A stretch of DNA of 6,900 bases from Acholeplasmataceae bacterium (lineage in GTDB: Bacteria > Bacillota_I > Bacilli_A > Acholeplasmatales > Acholeplasmataceae). Of the stretch, positions 1 to 6,884 are shown piece after piece. Each line of letters opens with the position of its first letter. The stretch's first letter is position 1. Both the position numbers and the translations under genes were made by a program. The notes under the pieces were generated by a model, which was not told where the DNA came from, did not search any database, and worked only from the letters and a program-made list of their open reading frames with translations. The stretch is taken from contig DOYO01000107.1 of the NCBI GenBank assembly GCA_003518475.1, positions 513 through 7,412 on the forward strand, in the 5' to 3' direction.

Positions 1-668
1 GGATTGAAGCTATATGCTTCCAAGCCGTAGCTTCTCAATTTCTTTTTATATTGATATGGAAGTGTCGAACTTCCAAAATCATCATAGAGGACCTTGACTT
101 CGACGCCTTCTTTAACTTTCATTTTCAGAATATCTAAAATCTGAGTCCACATGACACCCTTGTTGATGATGAAGAACTCCATGAAAATATAGCTTTTCGC
201 TTCTTTCAAATCACGCAACAACGCTTCAAAAAGTGCTTCGCCTGATTCTAAAAAGTCTGTTTTGGTATGCTGATAGGTTGGCCATGCCTGTCTGTTCAAA
301 TAAACAGATTCCTTGGAATGGCTGGTTGTCTTATAAGGCTTTATATAGTCCTCACGGCTCTGATTAATTTCATCATGGATGGTTTGTACCTTGCTGCTGA
401 CATTTCTTTGACGATACAAAAGATAGAAGAGACCGCCAAAAAGAGGGAAGATTAAAATGGGTATGATCCAGCTCAGCTTGTAAATCGGGTTTTCTTCACG
501 GGTGATCAAATAGGTGACAATCAAGACGCTGATGACGTAAAAACCAGTGCTGATGTATCGATACTGAGAGACATAATCGATTAAAAAAAGAAAAAGGATG
601 ATTTGAGCGAGCAAGAGCAGAAGAACAAATGTTGTTCTGCTTAAAACCATTCGAATGAGTCTTTTCAT
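1..668 (-). CDS. cls: Cardiolipin synthase, N-terminal part (cut by left window edge)
   Basis: Membrane enzyme of the phospholipase D superfamily that joins phosphatidylglycerol units into cardiolipin. Translating the minus strand from the ATG at 666-668 gives 222 residues without a stop, continuing off the window. Visible parts are two N-terminal hydrophobic segments (about 12-31 and 41-55) and a PLDc_N-type segment with NPIYKLSWIIPILIFPLFGG (60-79) ending in a third membrane span. The start of the first PLD domain follows, with YIFMEFFII (160-168) and GVEVKVLYDDFGS (188-200). The catalytic HKD motifs would lie beyond the edge, so activity cannot be judged here. The family is usually around 480-510 residues, so a bit under half is present. 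The start is supported by AAAGAGG (675-681, six bases upstream), which lies inside the end of yaaA. Only one base separates it from the yaaA stop, so the two genes are probably co-transcribed and translationally coupled. The reading frame is intact, so this is an edge truncation and not a pseudogene. Confidence 0.93.
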   Translation of the reverse strand, partial: MKRLIRMVLSRTTFVLLLLLAQIILFLFLIDYVSQYRYISTGFYVISVLIVTYLITREENPIYKLSWIIPILIFPLFGGLFYLLYRQRNVSSKVQTIHDEINQSREDYIKPYKTTSHSKESVYLNRQAWPTYQHTKTDFLESGEALFEALLRDLKEAKSYIFMEFFIINKGVMWTQILDILKMKVKEGVEVKVLYDDFGSSTLPYQYKKKLRSYGLEAYSFN

Positions 669-669
669 G

Positions 670-1386
670 TTAAACCTCTTTGATGAAAACAAATTCCTTT
701 TCGCTGGATAAGGAAGAATGATAATGATACCCTTCAAAGGATATCTCTTTAATCAGACTGGGATCCTCGATCCTGGATTTAATGATTGCGCGCGCCATTA
801 AGCCGCGCGCTCTCTTGACGTACATGCTGATTTGCTTAAGTCCTTCTAATGATTTTTGATAAAAAGAAATTGTAATCATTTGGCGCGAATCATCTAAGAC
901 TTTACTGTATTCCTTGGAAGCCAGATTGATCAAAATATCATGCTTATGCTGGTGATGCAGGTAGTGATTGATTTTCTTTCCCCAGAAATGATAGAGATTC
1001 CCAACAATCGTTTCCTGCATTTCCAATCTGTAGAATGAGATGCCATCGAAAGGACGAACAAGACCATATAATCCGGAAATGATATAGAGATGGAATCTCA
1101 AATAGTTCAAATCTTCTTGATTGAGAGATAATGCATCGAAGGCCTTGTAGGCATAACCTGCATAGCTATAAATCGCACACGACTTCTTTTTACCGAACTC
1201 TTGATGATATTGAACCACATCTTGTGCGAGATCTGCAGATATGTTCATTTTCTTTTGGATTTCTTCCGCAGTAAAAACCTTAAGCTTTCTAATCAAGCCG
1301 ATGCTCTGATTCATGAAATATGGACATTCTTCATGAAATTCTTCAGATCTGACAAAAGTTTTTGATGGAGACAGTAATAAAATCAT
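670..1386 (-). CDS. yaaA: Peroxide stress protein YaaA (DUF328/UPF0246)
   Basis: Cytosolic protein of the YaaA family. In E. coli the family protects against hydrogen peroxide damage by limiting free intracellular iron, and the fold has been linked to DNA binding. The exact activity in this organism is not known. Family hallmarks are the N-terminal MILLLSPSKTF (1-11), YSYAGYAYKAFDAL (73-86), SGLYGLVRPFDGISFYRLEMQ-like block (104-124), FWGKKI (134-139), INLASKEYSKV (153-163) and the C-terminal KRARGLMARAII (191-202). The length of 238 residues is close to the usual 240-260. The ATG is preceded by GAGGT (1393-1397) six bases away and by a good promoter at 1415-1444. It is the first gene of a leftward unit with cls directly behind it. 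A GC-only inverted repeat lies within the KRARGLMARA codons (788-810). The assignment is firm from the motifs. Confidence 0.96.
   Translation of the reverse strand: MILLLSPSKTFVRSEEFHEECPYFMNQSIGLIRKLKVFTAEEIQKKMNISADLAQDVVQYHQEFGKKKSCAIYSYAGYAYKAFDALSLNQEDLNYLRFHLYIISGLYGLVRPFDGISFYRLEMQETIVGNLYHFWGKKINHYLHHQHKHDILINLASKEYSKVLDDSRQMITISFYQKSLEGLKQISMYVKRARGLMARAIIKSRIEDPSLIKEISFEGYHYHSSLSSEKEFVFIKEV
788..810. repeat. GC-only inverted repeat inside yaaA
   Basis: GCGCGCG (788-794) and CGCGCGC (804-810) pair perfectly across a nine-base loop. It lies in the codons for RARGLMARA of YaaA and uses GCG and CGC codons in a gene that otherwise often uses AGA for arginine. It is probably a by-product of the Arg-Ala rich motif. 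Confidence 0.55.
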
Positions 1387-1414
1387 GCAGTTACCTCATA
1401 AATTGTATGACTTT

Positions 1415-1444
1415 ATTATACCAAAAAAGCGTTAAAAGTGATAA
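1415..1444 (-). promoter_or_regulatory. Sigma-A type promoter for yaaA-cls
   Basis: On the minus strand there is a perfect -10 TATAAT (1415-1420) and an 18-base spacer to TTATCA (1439-1444), a 4/6 match to the -35 consensus. Transcription would begin near 1408, giving a leader of about 20 bases that contains the yaaA ribosome binding site. This is a motif prediction only. Confidence 0.6.
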
Positions 1445-1447
1445 AAT
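1439..1447 (+). promoter_or_regulatory. Possible extended -10 promoter for pncB operon
   Basis: TGATAAAAT on the plus strand matches the extended -10 form TGN-TATAAT, with TAAAAT a 5/6 match. No convincing -35 lies 16-18 bases upstream, which is tolerated by extended -10 promoters. The start of transcription would be near 1454, leaving a leader of about 24 bases, too short for a riboswitch. The element overlaps the -35 of the divergent yaaA promoter. Confidence 0.4.
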
Positions 1448-1462
1448 AAGGAGTATCAACTT

Positions 1463-1469
1463 AAGGAGG
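1463..1469 (+). promoter_or_regulatory. Strong ribosome binding site fixing the TTG start of pncB
   Basis: AAGGAGG is a near-perfect Shine-Dalgarno sequence eight bases before the TTG at 1478. The next in-frame ATG is nine codons further on, after conserved family residues (LTLL), so the TTG is the better start. Confidence 0.85.
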
Positions 1470-1477
1470 AACATAAC

Positions 1478-2914
1478 TTGAACGAACGCAAATTAACACT
1501 TCTGATGGACTTTTATGAATTGACGATGGCCAACGGCTATTTCAGAGATAACAAGCATAACCAGATTGCAGTATTTGATGTCTTTTTCAGATCGATTCCT
1601 GATGATGGAGGATATGCGGTTTTCGCAGGCCTGGAGCAGGTTGTCGAGTATATCAAGCATCTTGAATTCAATGATGAAGAAATTAATTTCTTAAGAAGCA
1701 AGAAGGTATTTAATGAGGATTTCCTCTATTATTTGAAGCACTTTAAATTTTCTTGCGATGTGTATTCCATGAAGGAAGGCACACCGATATTTCCACATGA
1801 GCCAATTATGATTGTCAAGGGTCCTTTATTGGATTGCCAGTTGATTGAAACCTATGTTTTATTGACAATCAACCATCAAAGCTTGATTGCCACTAAGGCA
1901 GCTAGGATTGTTTATGCCGCAGAAGGCAGGAACGTGCTTGAATTCGGCGCTAGACGTGCGCATGGCTATGATGCATCGATTTATGGTGCGAGAGCAGCAT
2001 ACATCAGCGGAGTTTTAGGATCATCCAATACCTATGTAGATTATAAGTTTCAGATTCCTGCTTTAGGTACGATGGCGCATAGCTATGTTCAAAGCTATGG
2101 TTCCGAATATGAAGCCTTTACCGCCTATGCCAATACATATCCTGATAATACATTACTTTTAGTAGATACCTATAATACCCTGAAACAAGGCATTCCAAAT
2201 GCAATTAAGATCCATAAAGAAATCCTCGAACCCAAGGGATTCAGATTGAAGGGCATCCGTTTGGATAGCGGTGACTTGACCTATCTGACAAAAGAAGCGA
2301 GAAAGATGCTCGATCAAGCAGGATTGAAAGATACGAAGATTACCGTATCCAATTCACTTGATGAATATCTGATTAAGGAGTTAATCCATCAAGGCGCTCA
2401 AATCGACACCTTCGGCGTCGGTGAACGCCTGATTACTGCAAGATCAGAAGCTGTTTTTGGTGGTGTTTTTAAGCTTTCTGCCATTGAAGTGAATGGAGAA
2501 CTGGTCCCCAAGATTAAAATCAGCGACAATATCCAAAAAACAACGATTCCTGGATTTAAACAGGTTTATCGTTTCTATGATGAAAGCGGAAAAGCAGAAG
2601 CGGATGTCATCACGCTTCATGATGAAAAGATCAATCCCGATGAACCTTATCATCTATTCGATCCAAACTTCCCATGGAAGGATAAAGTGATTGAAAACTT
2701 CAAAGTTGTACCTTTACTCATTCCAATCTTCATCAAGGGCAAGCTCGTTTATGAGCTCCCAAGATTGAATGAAATCAGAGCATTCGCCAAAGAAGAACAT
2801 ACCAAGCTTTGGGATGAAGTCACGAGATTGGAAAAACCGCATGAATACTATGTGGATTTATCTCAGACTTTATGGGACTTGAAACAAGAACTGATTAAAA
2901 AATATAAGAAATAG
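1478..2914 (+). CDS. pncB: Nicotinate phosphoribosyltransferase
   Basis: Cytosolic enzyme of the Preiss-Handler NAD salvage route. It makes nicotinate mononucleotide from nicotinate and PRPP, with ATP hydrolysis driving the reaction. Diagnostic motifs are LTLLMDFYELTMANGYF (6-22), EFGARRAHGYDASIYGARAA (155-174), GTMAHSYVQSYGSE (197-210), RLDSGDLTYL (261-270), TVSNSLDEY (289-297) and DTFGVGERLITA (310-321). His201 in GTMAHS is at the position of the histidine phosphorylated during the catalytic cycle in characterised homologues. The length of 478 residues matches the Bacillota form of about 480-490. The start is TTG, chosen for the AAGGAGG eight bases upstream and because the family's conserved N-terminus begins before the first ATG. 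It is the first gene of a probable operon; the MATE gene begins 12 bases after its stop. No second NAD-pathway gene is visible. The assignment is very secure. Confidence 0.97.
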   Translation: MNERKLTLLMDFYELTMANGYFRDNKHNQIAVFDVFFRSIPDDGGYAVFAGLEQVVEYIKHLEFNDEEINFLRSKKVFNEDFLYYLKHFKFSCDVYSMKEGTPIFPHEPIMIVKGPLLDCQLIETYVLLTINHQSLIATKAARIVYAAEGRNVLEFGARRAHGYDASIYGARAAYISGVLGSSNTYVDYKFQIPALGTMAHSYVQSYGSEYEAFTAYANTYPDNTLLLVDTYNTLKQGIPNAIKIHKEILEPKGFRLKGIRLDSGDLTYLTKEARKMLDQAGLKDTKITVSNSLDEYLIKELIHQGAQIDTFGVGERLITARSEAVFGGVFKLSAIEVNGELVPKIKISDNIQKTTIPGFKQVYRFYDESGKAEADVITLHDEKINPDEPYHLFDPNFPWKDKVIENFKVVPLLIPIFIKGKLVYELPRLNEIRAFAKEEHTKLWDEVTRLEKPHEYYVDLSQTLWDLKQELIKKYKK

Positions 2915-2926
2915 AGGATTTGATCG

Positions 2927-4336
2927 ATGGCGCGCATCATCAAAAAAGAAAATTTAGAACGCATTCTCCATCATCCATCGATACTTAAAGGTATTGTCAT
3001 TATGGCAATACCAGTTTTTTTGAATAATTTATTGAAGTCTCTTCATGACATGGTGGATGCTATTTTCATCGCCCGCATGCCTGTTCCAAACCAATCGACA
3101 CTAGACGCTGCGCTTGCAGCCTTGAATATCCATTGGCCTGTTTTCAATCTCTTCTTAGCGTTAGCCGCCGGGCTCGGGATTGCGACGGTTTCAATGGTTT
3201 CACAGTATGTCGGCGCAAACAGGAGAGATCTCGCGAGCAGATATGCATCCAAGCTGATGGCGCTCGCCATCATCTTCGGTTTAGTCGTCACTGGCATCTT
3301 CATGTTCACATCGGACAAAATTATCGGATTCAACATATTCGCTTATCTGATGGGTGCGAGAGGAGAAGCCTTGGAGTTTGCAGGCATTTATTTCAGAATC
3401 CGAAGCATGGAATTTGTTTTCGTCTTCATCTTTGTTGTTTATCAAGCGGTGAGGCAGGCAACTGGTGAAACATTGTATCCGGTCATTTTAAACGTTGGCG
3501 GAATATTCGTCAATATCGTCTTGACCTGGCTCTTCGTATCGAAGATGAATATGGGGATTGCTGGCGCAGCTTATGCGACATTGATCGCTCAGGGCTCAGC
3601 AATGCCATTTGTCATTTATGATTTGTTCTTTAGCAAAAAGCATATCAAGATTAACGTTAAAGAAATGTATTTGGATTTGGATACCGTGAAGGATATGTCA
3701 AGGTTCGCCATTCCGGCATCGATCGGCCAAGCGGTGAGTTCACTTGGTTTCGTTATCTTGCAAAGTATCGTTTTAAGGTATGGAGATAATGTTTCTGCAG
3801 GATTTTCTGTCGGGAACAGAATATCATCCTTGCTACTTAATCCAGTGGTTGCGATATCAACGATTCTAGCCGCCTACGTCGGCTTGAATATCGGACATAA
3901 CCAGCCTCAACGGGCGAAAGATAGTTATAAGGTCGCAAGGAATCTTTCCTTTGTTTTAATGTTAGTTGGTATCGCGATCATCATTCCTCTAAGATTTTCA
4001 TTCATTGAACTCATCTTGGATAGCAACACCTCGGAAGCATATCACATCGCAGGAAGATATACTTTCTGGCTACTCCTCACACAACCCTTCATGGCGCTAT
4101 TTCAGAGCTATATCGGGTTATTTAACGGATCAGGACATTCCAACTATACACTTCGCATGGCATCAGCAAGACTCTGGGGAATGCGTATCCCAATGGTATT
4201 CATCTTCATGTATTTCCTTCCAGCTGATGACTACTCCGGTTTCTTTTACGCAATGATCATCAGTAACTTCGTGATCCTATTCTATGGTCACTATCTGAAA
4301 AAGAGCATCAACTATGAAGTGCAGGTGAGATTATAA
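2927..4336 (+). CDS. MATE family efflux transporter
   Basis: Inner-membrane antiporter of the multidrug and toxic compound extrusion family (NorM/DinF-like). The family exports cationic drugs or metabolites using a Na+ or H+ gradient; the substrate here cannot be read from sequence. It has 469 residues with about twelve hydrophobic segments in two similar halves. Recognisable family blocks are IPVFLNNLLKSLHDMVDAIFIAR (28-50, with Asp44 in the VD motif of TM1), AAGLGIATVSMVSQYVGANR (80-99), the TM5-6 stretch around 186-225, and the second-half counterpart IPASIGQAVSSLG (262-274) through VGNRISSLLLNP (295-306) to GLFNGSGHSNYTLRM (397-411). The TM1-TM2 loop (about 51-62, MPVPNQSTLDAA) looks a little longer than in many NorM proteins. 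The ATG is served by AGAGGA (2913-2918) overlapping the pncB stop. The last base of its TAA is the first base of the trmL ATG. The family call is firm; the subfamily is open. Confidence 0.93.
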   Translation: MARIIKKENLERILHHPSILKGIVIMAIPVFLNNLLKSLHDMVDAIFIARMPVPNQSTLDAALAALNIHWPVFNLFLALAAGLGIATVSMVSQYVGANRRDLASRYASKLMALAIIFGLVVTGIFMFTSDKIIGFNIFAYLMGARGEALEFAGIYFRIRSMEFVFVFIFVVYQAVRQATGETLYPVILNVGGIFVNIVLTWLFVSKMNMGIAGAAYATLIAQGSAMPFVIYDLFFSKKHIKINVKEMYLDLDTVKDMSRFAIPASIGQAVSSLGFVILQSIVLRYGDNVSAGFSVGNRISSLLLNPVVAISTILAAYVGLNIGHNQPQRAKDSYKVARNLSFVLMLVGIAIIIPLRFSFIELILDSNTSEAYHIAGRYTFWLLLTQPFMALFQSYIGLFNGSGHSNYTLRMASARLWGMRIPMVFIFMYFLPADDYSGFFYAMIISNFVILFYGHYLKKSINYEVQVRL

Positions 4337-4872
4337 TGTTTCATATCGTCTTATATGAACCCGAAATTCCTCAAAATACCGGAAATATCATGCGCACCTG
4401 TGTAGCCATCGGTGCGAAATTGCACTTAATCGAACCCCTGGGATTCAAAATCGATGAAGCAAGGCTCAGAAGAAGTGCTTTGGATTATTATGAGCACTTG
4501 GATTATGTGCTTTATAAGAACTTTGATGATTTTGCAGGTAAAAATCCTGGAACGTATCTATTCTTAACAAGATACGGCAAAAAGAATTATGCAGATATTA
4601 ACTATAAGGAAATTAAAGAACCGATGTATTTGATTTTCGGCAAGGAATCCACAGGTGTTGACCGTAAATTATTAGCCAAGCATTTAGAAAACTGTTACCG
4701 CATACCGACCACAGACAAAGTCAGGTCTTTAAACCTTTCCAATGCTGTGGCGATTGTCGCTTATGAAGCTTTAAGACAGTTTGATTATTTTGATTTGATT
4801 CAAACAGAGCCTGAAACACATAAAGGCAAGGATTTCTTAGACCAATTTGTAGAAAAAGAGGATAAATCATGA
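4336..4872 (+). CDS. trmL: tRNA (cytidine(34)-2'-O)-methyltransferase TrmL
   Basis: SPOUT-class methyltransferase that uses S-adenosylmethionine to methylate the ribose 2'-O of the wobble nucleotide (C34 or cmnm5U34) in leucine tRNAs, aiding accurate decoding. All three SPOUT motifs are visible: EPEIPQNTGNIMRTC (8-22), YLIFGKESTGV (98-108) and the trefoil-knot region with IPTTDKVRSLNLSNAVAIVA (123-142) followed by YEALRQ. The SLNLSNAVAI form and the short N-terminus separate it from the larger TrmH/RlmB rRNA methylases. At 178 residues it is about 20 longer than E. coli TrmL (157); the extra part is a charged tail from about residue 152. The start overlaps the MATE stop by one base (TAATG) and has AGGTGAG (4323-4329) six bases upstream. 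Its own stop overlaps the next start as ATGA. Both arrangements suggest translational coupling. Confidence 0.95.
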   Translation: MFHIVLYEPEIPQNTGNIMRTCVAIGAKLHLIEPLGFKIDEARLRRSALDYYEHLDYVLYKNFDDFAGKNPGTYLFLTRYGKKNYADINYKEIKEPMYLIFGKESTGVDRKLLAKHLENCYRIPTTDKVRSLNLSNAVAIVAYEALRQFDYFDLIQTEPETHKGKDFLDQFVEKEDKS

Positions 4873-5525
4873 AAGAAACGAACATACAAACCGTTGGCGA
4901 AGAAATCGCCAACGCCATCTCGCATGGCCTGATGGCGATCTTCGGTGTTGTCGCACTTATTTTGTTATTAATAAAGAGCGACACGACCATAGAAGTTACA
5001 GCAGCAATCATCTTTGGTTTCGGAATCATCAATCTCTATACGATGTCGACTTTATATCACGCTTTATTTCATCCTACCGCTAAAAATGTATTTCAAAGAT
5101 TCGATCATCTTTCCATCTATATCTTGATCGGTGGGACATTCGCTCCCCCATTGCTCTTATTGCCTGCTCTTCAAGAACCGATGTTCGGGATTGAGGGACT
5201 GAGCACCGGACCAATGCTTTTCATCATCCAATGGATTTTGATCGGTATCGGCGTCATCTTTAAATCTATTTGGATCAAGAAGTATGCCAAGCTTCATCTA
5301 TTTCTATATTTAGCGATGGGTTGGAGTGCAGTCGTCTTCATCCAACAGCTCTTCGCATTTGATCCCAGAGCATTCTTTTTGGTCTTCGCAGGCGGATTTG
5401 CATATACCATTGGTGTAGCCTTCTACGTTTTTCCGAAAATCAAGTATTTCCACTTCGTTTGGCACATTTTTACGATGATCGGCACGATTTTGCAGTTCAT
5501 CGCCATCTATGCATATCTTTATTAA
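4869..5525 (+). CDS. trhA: PAQR/hemolysin III family membrane protein TrhA
   Basis: Seven-span membrane protein of the PAQR (adiponectin-receptor related) family, long annotated as hemolysin III (E. coli YqfA). Family work points to a role in membrane fluidity and energetics and possibly zinc-dependent hydrolysis; haemolysis is not its established job. It has 218 residues, typical length. Motifs are EEIANAISHG (11-20), STLYHALFH (60-68), FDHLSIYILIGGTFAPPLLL (78-97), GWSAVVF (151-157) and YFHFVWH (193-199). By analogy with the zinc site of adiponectin receptors, His64, His195 and His199 are the expected metal ligands and all are present. Hydrophobic segments fall near 20-36, 43-66, 80-100, 112-132, 142-162, 167-188 and 195-216. 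The start overlaps the trmL stop by four bases (ATGA), with AGAGGA (4857-4862) six bases upstream. Codons 8-16 contain a 9-bp inverted repeat. It is the last gene of the pncB cluster; no obvious terminator follows before ackA. Confidence 0.93.
   Translation: MKETNIQTVGEEIANAISHGLMAIFGVVALILLLIKSDTTIEVTAAIIFGFGIINLYTMSTLYHALFHPTAKNVFQRFDHLSIYILIGGTFAPPLLLLPALQEPMFGIEGLSTGPMLFIIQWILIGIGVIFKSIWIKKYAKLHLFLYLAMGWSAVVFIQQLFAFDPRAFFLVFAGGFAYTIGVAFYVFPKIKYFHFVWHIFTMIGTILQFIAIYAYLY
4892..4914 (+). repeat. Perfect 9-bp inverted repeat near the start of trhA
   Basis: CGTTGGCGA (4892-4900), a five-base AGAAA loop and TCGCCAACG (4906-4914) form a perfect stem. It begins 21 bases after the trhA start codon and is not followed by a T-run, so it is not a standard intrinsic terminator. 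It lies over codons for the conserved GEEIANA segment. Any function is unproven. Confidence 0.6.
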
Positions 5526-5546
5526 CATGAATATTTGTTCATATAC

Positions 5547-5575
5547 TTGAAATATGATTTAAAATAGGTTATGAT
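5547..5575 (+). promoter_or_regulatory. Sigma-A type promoter for ackA
   Basis: TTGAAA (5547-5552, 5/6) and TATGAT (5570-5575, 5/6) are separated by exactly 17 bases. Transcription would begin near 5582, giving a leader of about 25 bases that includes AAGGAG (5590-5595). The promoter suggests ackA can be expressed independently of the upstream operon. Confidence 0.65.
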
Positions 5576-5606
5576 TAGTATGTAATGATAAGGAGAAAAT
5601 ACAAAT

Positions 5607-6779
5607 ATGAAAATTTTAGCAGTAAATGCTGGCAGCAGTTCTTTAAAATTCCAGCTTCTGACCATGCCTCAAGAAACAGTCATCACCTCAGGCATCGTTG
5701 AAAGAATCGGCAGTGATTATGCAGCATTCATCCTTAAGGTGAATGGTGAAAAGATTACCATGACTCAACCTATTTTGAATCATAAGGATGCAGTTAGCCT
5801 TGTTGTAGATGCATTAATCAAGTATAAAGCGATTGATAGCTTGAGTGAAATTGTTGGCGTTGGCCACCGTGTCGTTCAAGGCGGTGAATTATTCAAGGAA
5901 TCAGCAATCATCACCGATGAAGTCGTTGAACAGATTAGAAGCTTAAACGATTTGGCTCCTCTTCATAATCCAGCAAATATCACTGGTATTGAAGCATTCA
6001 GAAAAGCACTTCCTAATGTCATCCAGGTCGCAGTGTTTGATACGACATTCCATCAAACCATGTCAGAAGATGCATTCATGTATGCATCCCCTTATGAATG
6101 GTATAAGAAGTATGGCGTCAGAAAGTATGGATTCCATGGGACATCTCATCAATATGTATCTGAAAGAGCAGCAAAGATTTTAAATAATCCACATGCGAAG
6201 ATCATTGTTGCCCATCTTGGAAATGGCGCATCCTTATGCGCAATTAAAGATGGCAAATCAGTAGATACTTCCATGGGGCTCACTCCTCTTGAAGGGATTC
6301 CAATGGGCACCCGATCCGGTAACATCGATCCAGCAGTATTGATGCTGATTGCTGCAAAGGAAAACAAGACTTATGGTGAAGTATTAGACGAATTAAACAA
6401 AAAGTCAGGATACCTGGGCGTTTCCGGTATCTCCAATGACTCAAGAGATATCATTGATGGTATGAATAGAGGCGACCACCGTGCAACGTTGGCGCATAAG
6501 ATTCAAGTCAAGCGCATCGCAGACTATATCGGATCTTACTATGTTTATATGGGCGGTCTTGATGCCATCTGCTTCACAGCAGGCATCGGAGAAAACGCAT
6601 CAGAAATTAGAAGAGACGTTTTAGAGGCTGTCAAGGTTTTAGGTGTTACCGTTGATCCAGTTGAAAATGAAAAGCGCGGCGAACGGATGATTTCAACCAA
6701 AGACTCCTTGGTCAAGGCATTTATCATTCCAACCAATGAAGAAGTCATGATTGCAAGAGAAGTTGTCAAACTAAAATAA
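5607..6779 (+). CDS. ackA: Acetate kinase
   Basis: Cytosolic enzyme of the ASKHA fold that interconverts acetyl phosphate + ADP and acetate + ATP. With phosphotransacetylase it gives fermenting cells ATP from acetyl-CoA and sets acetyl-phosphate levels. It carries both signature regions, the N-terminal LAVNAGSSSLKF (4-15) and KYGFHGTSHQYVSERAA (173-189). Other family blocks are GHRVVQGGE (86-94), APLHNPANI (117-125), FDTTFHQTM (144-152), HLGNGASLCAI (203-213), PMGTRSGNIDP (232-242), FTAGIGENASEIR (323-335) and TNEEVMIAR (376-384). By comparison with the Methanosarcina enzyme, Asn7, Arg88, Asp145, His177, Arg236 and Glu378 (or 379) correspond to substrate-binding and catalytic residues. The length of 390 is slightly under the usual 395-405. 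AAGGAG lies 11 bases before the ATG, a little far but acceptable. It has its own promoter and terminator and no pta beside it in this window. Confidence 0.98.
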   Translation: MKILAVNAGSSSLKFQLLTMPQETVITSGIVERIGSDYAAFILKVNGEKITMTQPILNHKDAVSLVVDALIKYKAIDSLSEIVGVGHRVVQGGELFKESAIITDEVVEQIRSLNDLAPLHNPANITGIEAFRKALPNVIQVAVFDTTFHQTMSEDAFMYASPYEWYKKYGVRKYGFHGTSHQYVSERAAKILNNPHAKIIVAHLGNGASLCAIKDGKSVDTSMGLTPLEGIPMGTRSGNIDPAVLMLIAAKENKTYGEVLDELNKKSGYLGVSGISNDSRDIIDGMNRGDHRATLAHKIQVKRIADYIGSYYVYMGGLDAICFTAGIGENASEIRRDVLEAVKVLGVTVDPVENEKRGERMISTKDSLVKAFIIPTNEEVMIAREVVKLK

Positions 6780-6790
6780 GCAAAAAAACG

Positions 6791-6816
6791 AAAAGTGCTT
6801 CGGCACTTTTTTTGTT
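6791..6816 (+). terminator. Intrinsic terminator after ackA
   Basis: AAAAGTGC (6791-6798), a TTCG loop and GCACTTTT (6803-6810) form an 8-bp stem closed by the extra-stable C(UUCG)G tetraloop. The T-run continues to 6813 and, after one G, TTTT follows. The stem starts 11 bases after the ackA stop. The A-run before it may also let it act on the opposite strand. Confidence 0.9.
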
Positions 6817-6837
6817 TTCTAAAAGGTTGAAAGATGA

Positions 6838-6867
6838 TTAAAGAGATAGATAGCGTTATGATATAAT
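6838..6867 (+). promoter_or_regulatory. Possible promoter for a gene at the right edge
   Basis: A perfect TATAAT (6862-6867) has only a weak TTAAAG (6838-6843, 18-base spacer) as -35. It lies after the ackA terminator and just before a plausible start codon, which supports it somewhat. Transcription would begin near 6874, leaving a leader of only about ten bases. Confidence 0.4.
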
Positions 6868-6884
6868 GAATATGGTGATAAAAC

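Noticed and set aside
267..455. Small plus-strand open frame of 62 codons near the left end
   Set aside because: It lies antisense to the cardiolipin synthase reading frame, which has clear family motifs in the same bases.
1..668. Cardiolipin synthase as a pseudogene because no HKD motif is present
   Set aside because: The frame is open to the window edge and the HKD motifs are expected beyond it.
1387..1477. Possible riboswitch or NAD-repressor operator upstream of pncB
   Set aside because: The region is only 91 bases, largely filled by two promoters and two ribosome sites, and I could not see a convincing aptamer or a repressor palindrome.
3133..3468. Plus-strand open frame of 111 codons inside the MATE gene
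   Set aside because: It is an out-of-frame shadow of a well-supported membrane protein gene, with a composition typical of frame-shifted membrane codons.
5469..5502. Gln209 near the trhA C-terminus, where I recall many homologues having His
   Set aside because: The predicted zinc ligands (His64, His195, His199) are all present, and position 209 is not one of them, so there is no reason to call the protein inactive.
5540..5556. Short inverted repeat CATAT-N7-ATATG over the ackA -35
   Set aside because: Five-base AT-rich arms are common by chance in this region, and no known operator was recognised.
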